39,441 nucleotides of DNA. Source: Chloroflexota bacterium. GTDB taxonomy: Bacteria > Chloroflexota > Anaerolineae > Caldilineales > Caldilineaceae. Positions 36,855 to 39,441 of this stretch are shown here, piece by piece. Location of the stretch: contig JAGWYN010000040.1 of NCBI GenBank assembly GCA_018969295.1, positions 1-39,441 of the forward strand, in the 5' to 3' direction. A program made the translations under genes and the position numbers. The notes under the pieces are model-generated. The model searched no databases. It had not been told where the DNA came from and worked only from the letters and a program-made list of their open reading frames with translations. Position 1 is the stretch's first letter. The number at the start of each line of letters is the position of its first letter.

Positions 36855-37823
36855 ATGATGCGTACTCTCTTTGCATCCGTCATCGTTTTTGTGTTGATGG
36901 CTTCCACAAACATGGCAGCTTCTGCCAACGACGACTATCTGGTGCCGATCATCGTAGGCGGCAAGACCTTCACACTGACGATCTCGGTGGGCGAGACGAA
37001 TGTCAGCGTGCGTGTGAGTGACCCATCTGTTTCGCTGGGGAAAGTGACCAAGGCAGAGCGCAGCAGCCCAGCGATCGAGAATCTGCTGGAGGAGCCCTCC
37101 GCACGCACGCCAGAAGCGGCGTCTGCCAACGGCAATGCCAACCTGCGTGGCGGGCCGGGCACCAGCTATCCGGTCGTCGGCAAAGTGAAAGAAGGAGAAA
37201 CGCTGGTGGTCCAGGCCCGCAATCAGGCTGGTGACTGGCTGCAGCTGACAAACAATGCCTGGATCGCAGCATTTTTGGTCGACAACGCCCCCTCTGCGAC
37301 CGATCTGACAGTTGCAGCAGAAATACCACTGGTGCCGGCACCAACAGCGGCTCCGGTGGCAGACAGTGCAGTGGAATCTACAACAGATGCGTCTGCCAGC
37401 ATTGTGCCGATCGGGACAGAAATCGAGGGAGGAGGCTGGCGTTTCAAGGTTTCTGCAGTGCACAAACGCAAGGCTGTCTATTTCTACGATGAGTCCTATA
37501 TTGCCATGGGGCGCTACCTGATCGTTGTGATCGATGCAACCAATCTGCAAAGTGGCACAGATTACTTCGACCGCAACATCGCCCCATGGGTGACTGATAT
37601 GGCGGGCAGCGAGTACAGCGCCCGCGGCACCGCCAGCGGGTACGCTCGCTGGCAATACGGCGGTTTGAGCAGTTTGTACACAGATGTCAATCCTGGCAAT
37701 TTTGTACGGATCGCCTTTGCTGTGGATCTGCCTGACAGTACGGGCAGGGTCTTGTTGAGCACTGCGGTCGGCAAATGGATTGACCTGGGTGACTTTTCTG
37801 CCATGCAATCGGAGGATAACTGA
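36855..37823 (+). CDS. Secreted SH3b-domain protein with C-terminal beta domain
   Basis: The 322-residue protein has a signal peptide (hydrophobic to about residue 20, possible ASA cleavage). An N-terminal beta-rich segment and a linker follow, then an SH3b domain (about 94-140) with ANLRGGPGTSYPVVGKVKEGE and WLQL.NNAWIAAFLV. A low-complexity AVAP/AAPV stretch leads to a C-terminal domain (about 175-320, IGTEIEGGGWRFKVSAVHKRKAVY...YLIVVIDATNLQSG) like the DUF4352/immunoglobulin-like domains of secreted proteins. It begins about 100 nt after the CARF nuclease and is followed 3 nt later by csx15. A CRISPR role is not established. Confidence 0.75.
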   Translation: MMRTLFASVIVFVLMASTNMAASANDDYLVPIIVGGKTFTLTISVGETNVSVRVSDPSVSLGKVTKAERSSPAIENLLEEPSARTPEAASANGNANLRGGPGTSYPVVGKVKEGETLVVQARNQAGDWLQLTNNAWIAAFLVDNAPSATDLTVAAEIPLVPAPTAAPVADSAVESTTDASASIVPIGTEIEGGGWRFKVSAVHKRKAVYFYDESYIAMGRYLIVVIDATNLQSGTDYFDRNIAPWVTDMAGSEYSARGTASGYARWQYGGLSSLYTDVNPGNFVRIAFAVDLPDSTGRVLLSTAVGKWIDLGDFSAMQSEDN

Positions 37824-37826
37824 ACG

Positions 37827-38210
37827 ATGGTTGTTCTCAACTTTTCTCATCCTCTGACCGACGCGCAGTGCGGCCAGATCGAGAGGCTGGCAGGTCAGTC
37901 GATCGCCGACCTGCGCAGCGTGCCAACACAGTTTGACGAACAGCAGCCCTTTGTCCCCCAGATCGACGCGCTGGTCAATCAGGTTGGTTTGACAGCCGAG
38001 CAGTGGCAGACGGCGTCGATCCTGGTCGTGTTGCCGTCGCTGAATTTTATTGCCGCTGCACTGCTGGCAAATCTGCATGGACGTATGGGGTATTTCCCGT
38101 CTGTGGTGCGCACGCGTGCGGTGGCAGAGAGTCTGCCAAGACGCTATGAAGTGGCAGAACTGCTAGATTTGCAGACGGCACGGGACAGGGCACGGCGAGT
38201 GCGGCAGTAA
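37827..38210 (+). CDS. csx15: Csx15 family protein
   Basis: The 127-residue protein matches Csx15: LNFSHPLTDAQCGQIERLAGQ, QFDEQQPFVPQI, a WQTASILVVLPSLNFIAAAL core, LHGRMGYFPSVVRTRAV and YEVAELLDLQTARDRARR. Csx15 occurs with type III loci and, from my recollection, is proposed to bind cyclic oligoadenylate and dampen signalling; the details are not certain. It starts 3 nt after the SH3b gene stop, so translation is probably coupled. Its place beyond the effector operon suggests a regulatory add-on to the two CARF nucleases. Confidence 0.85.
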   Translation: MVVLNFSHPLTDAQCGQIERLAGQSIADLRSVPTQFDEQQPFVPQIDALVNQVGLTAEQWQTASILVVLPSLNFIAAALLANLHGRMGYFPSVVRTRAVAESLPRRYEVAELLDLQTARDRARRVRQ

Positions 38211-38265
38211 GGCGGATGCAGTGAGGCGGTACTGGCCAGAAACATCCACCCAAAAAGGAGAGAAG

Positions 38266-39351
38266 ATGTCCAGAAAAGAAGGTTCACGACAACAAAGCTG
38301 GGCTGTACGTGTCGTTGTGCTGGTCGTGGCTTTTGCATCGACCCTGATCTTGCCTGTTCAGGCGTGGTTCCCTGTTGCTGTCAACCCGACGGTCGCAGAG
38401 ATGATCGCCCAGGTCGAGACAGCCACGTTGCTGGACATTGTCAGACAGTTGAGCGGCGACACGCCGGCCTTGATTGGGGGGCAGCCCTATACCTTTGTGA
38501 CCCGCGAGAGCACCTCCGGTGAGCCTGTCCGCAAGGCGACCCAGTTTGGTTTTGAGTCGCTGCAAAAGACTGGGCTGGATGTGCGCTATCAGGCGTGGAA
38601 CGCATGCGGCCTGGTGGGGCGGAATGTGGTCGCAGTCAAAACAGGGGCCAGCATCCCGGAAGAAAACGTGCTCGTCACGGCCCATCTCGACAGCATCAGC
38701 GAGGAGGACGCTGCACCAGGCGCCGACGACAACGGCAGCGGCTCAGCGGCTGTCATGGCCATGGCGGAGATCCTGGCCCCGTATTCATTCCAGCGTACGT
38801 TGCAGTTTGTTCTTTTTACGGGCGAAGAACAGGGACTTTGTGGAAGCGAATATTTTGCTGAGCAGGCTCAGAACGACCGGGTCGACATCGTTGCCGTCTA
38901 CAATATGGACATGATCGCCTACGACTCGGATCAGGACCCGATTCTGCTGTTGCACACACGCCCGACCCACCATGCCGGCTACGCAGCCGACGCTGCGATC
39001 GCCAACACCTTCATCGCTGTCGTGGACGACTACGGGATGCAAGGAAAGCTCTCTCCTCAAATTTTGGCCGATGGCAGTGAGATGAGTGACACCTTTTCGT
39101 TCTGGGAGGCAGGTTTTCCAGGTGTGCTGGCCATCGAAGACGACGGGCCGGTTTCGGACGACTTCAATCCCTACTATCACTCTGCCGACGACACAGTCAG
39201 TGCCTTCAACTTGACCTACTACACCAATTTTGTCAAGGCATCGGTGGGTACCGTGGCATTGCTGGCCGGCGTTGCTCCAGCCGGTACACCGACGCCAGAA
39301 CTGACGCCTGTAGGGCCGTACAAGCTGCATCTGCCATCAGTTGCTCGCTAA
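38266..39351 (+). CDS. Secreted M28-family zinc metallopeptidase
   Basis: The 361-residue exported peptidase has an N-terminal signal helix (AVRVVVLVVAFASTLILPVQAW). It keeps the complete M28 two-metal site: TAHLDS (His), GADDNGSG (Asp), FTGEEQGLCGS (catalytic Glu and ligand Glu), YNMDMIAYDS (Asp) and PYYHSADD (His). It resembles aminopeptidases of the Ap1/leucine aminopeptidase type. The start has AAAGGAG 6 nt upstream. The C-terminal GPYKLHLPSVAR, after a Thr/Pro-rich linker, resembles short ends common in secreted Chloroflexota proteins and may be a sorting tail. Confidence 0.9.
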   Translation: MSRKEGSRQQSWAVRVVVLVVAFASTLILPVQAWFPVAVNPTVAEMIAQVETATLLDIVRQLSGDTPALIGGQPYTFVTRESTSGEPVRKATQFGFESLQKTGLDVRYQAWNACGLVGRNVVAVKTGASIPEENVLVTAHLDSISEEDAAPGADDNGSGSAAVMAMAEILAPYSFQRTLQFVLFTGEEQGLCGSEYFAEQAQNDRVDIVAVYNMDMIAYDSDQDPILLLHTRPTHHAGYAADAAIANTFIAVVDDYGMQGKLSPQILADGSEMSDTFSFWEAGFPGVLAIEDDGPVSDDFNPYYHSADDTVSAFNLTYYTNFVKASVGTVALLAGVAPAGTPTPELTPVGPYKLHLPSVAR

Positions 39352-39412
39352 ACAGCGGCTGTTGTAAACCCCAGTACCGCGGTCTCATCGGGGGCACCCG
39401 CGGTGTCATTCT

Positions 39413-39433
39413 GGGCACCCGCAAGGGGTGCCC
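39413..39433. repeat. Hairpin, part of an intergenic repeat at the right edge
   Basis: GGGCACCC (39413-39420) pairs with GGGTGCCC (39426-39433) around GCAAG. A related GGGGGCACCCGCGG lies 30 nt upstream. The stretch is probably a dispersed intergenic element, and without a U-tract it is at most a weak terminator of the peptidase gene. Confidence 0.6.
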
Positions 39434-39441
39434 CTACAGGG

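Overview
The window reads as a GC-rich chromosome segment from a filamentous or heterotrophic bacterium of the Chloroflexota (Caldilineae/Anaerolineae-like). This placement is inferred. It rests on gene content (paired DUF1680 arabinofuranosidases with a CUT1 sugar transporter, a type III-D CRISPR effector locus with Csx15), on secreted proteins carrying short 'YLPVV' or 'LPSVAR' segments, and on high GC. No rRNA or tRNA gene was seen.

Layout. (a) 1-1048: a possible left-edge fragment of a BNR-repeat reading frame, then a secreted SUMF1/FGE-like protein on the minus strand. (b) 1328-4265, minus strand: an isolated three-gene cassette. It encodes a terminase-small-subunit-like protein fused to a CHAT/caspase-like domain, a 52-residue one-helix membrane protein, and a complete terminase-large-subunit-like ATPase/nuclease. 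No capsid, portal or other phage gene lies nearby. This is the best candidate in the window for an undescribed system. (c) 4266-5540: no convincing gene. The stretch holds inverted GTTGTAG-type motifs, a (GA)16 tract and a 15-unit GC-rich minisatellite. (d) 5541-15351: housekeeping and accessory genes: a YheT-like hydrolase, an 8-oxoguanine-deaminase-like amidohydrolase, an O-antigen-ligase-like membrane protein, a GlcG/HbpS-like protein, a ROK kinase, a hybrid histidine kinase, and a convergent overlapping HTH-ATPase-receiver protein. (e) 15569-22803: a sugar-uptake and hydrolysis operon with a binding lipoprotein, two permeases, a GH127 and a GH146-like enzyme, probably for L-arabinofuranosides. 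(f) 22838-25523, minus strand: an Amidase_2 protein, a 34-residue small ORF and a SulP transporter.

(g) 25524-26258 is a 735-bp gene-free stretch rich in palindromes that leads into (h) 26259-36757, a tightly coupled type III-D-like CRISPR effector operon. Its order is CARF-nuclease, Cas10 without HD, single Cas7, Csx10/Cas5 with a helical tail, double Cas7, Csx19, a large TIGR03986 RAMP protein with an S1-like tail, and a second CARF-nuclease. Most junctions from cas7 onward are 4-nt ATGA overlaps. A secreted SH3b protein and Csx15 follow, then an M28 peptidase. The expected logic is that the crRNA-guided Cas7 backbone senses target RNA, Cas10 (GGDD) makes cyclic oligoadenylate, the two CARF nucleases respond, and Csx15 may tune the signal. 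No CRISPR array, cas6, cas1 or cas2 is visible, so crRNA must come from elsewhere.
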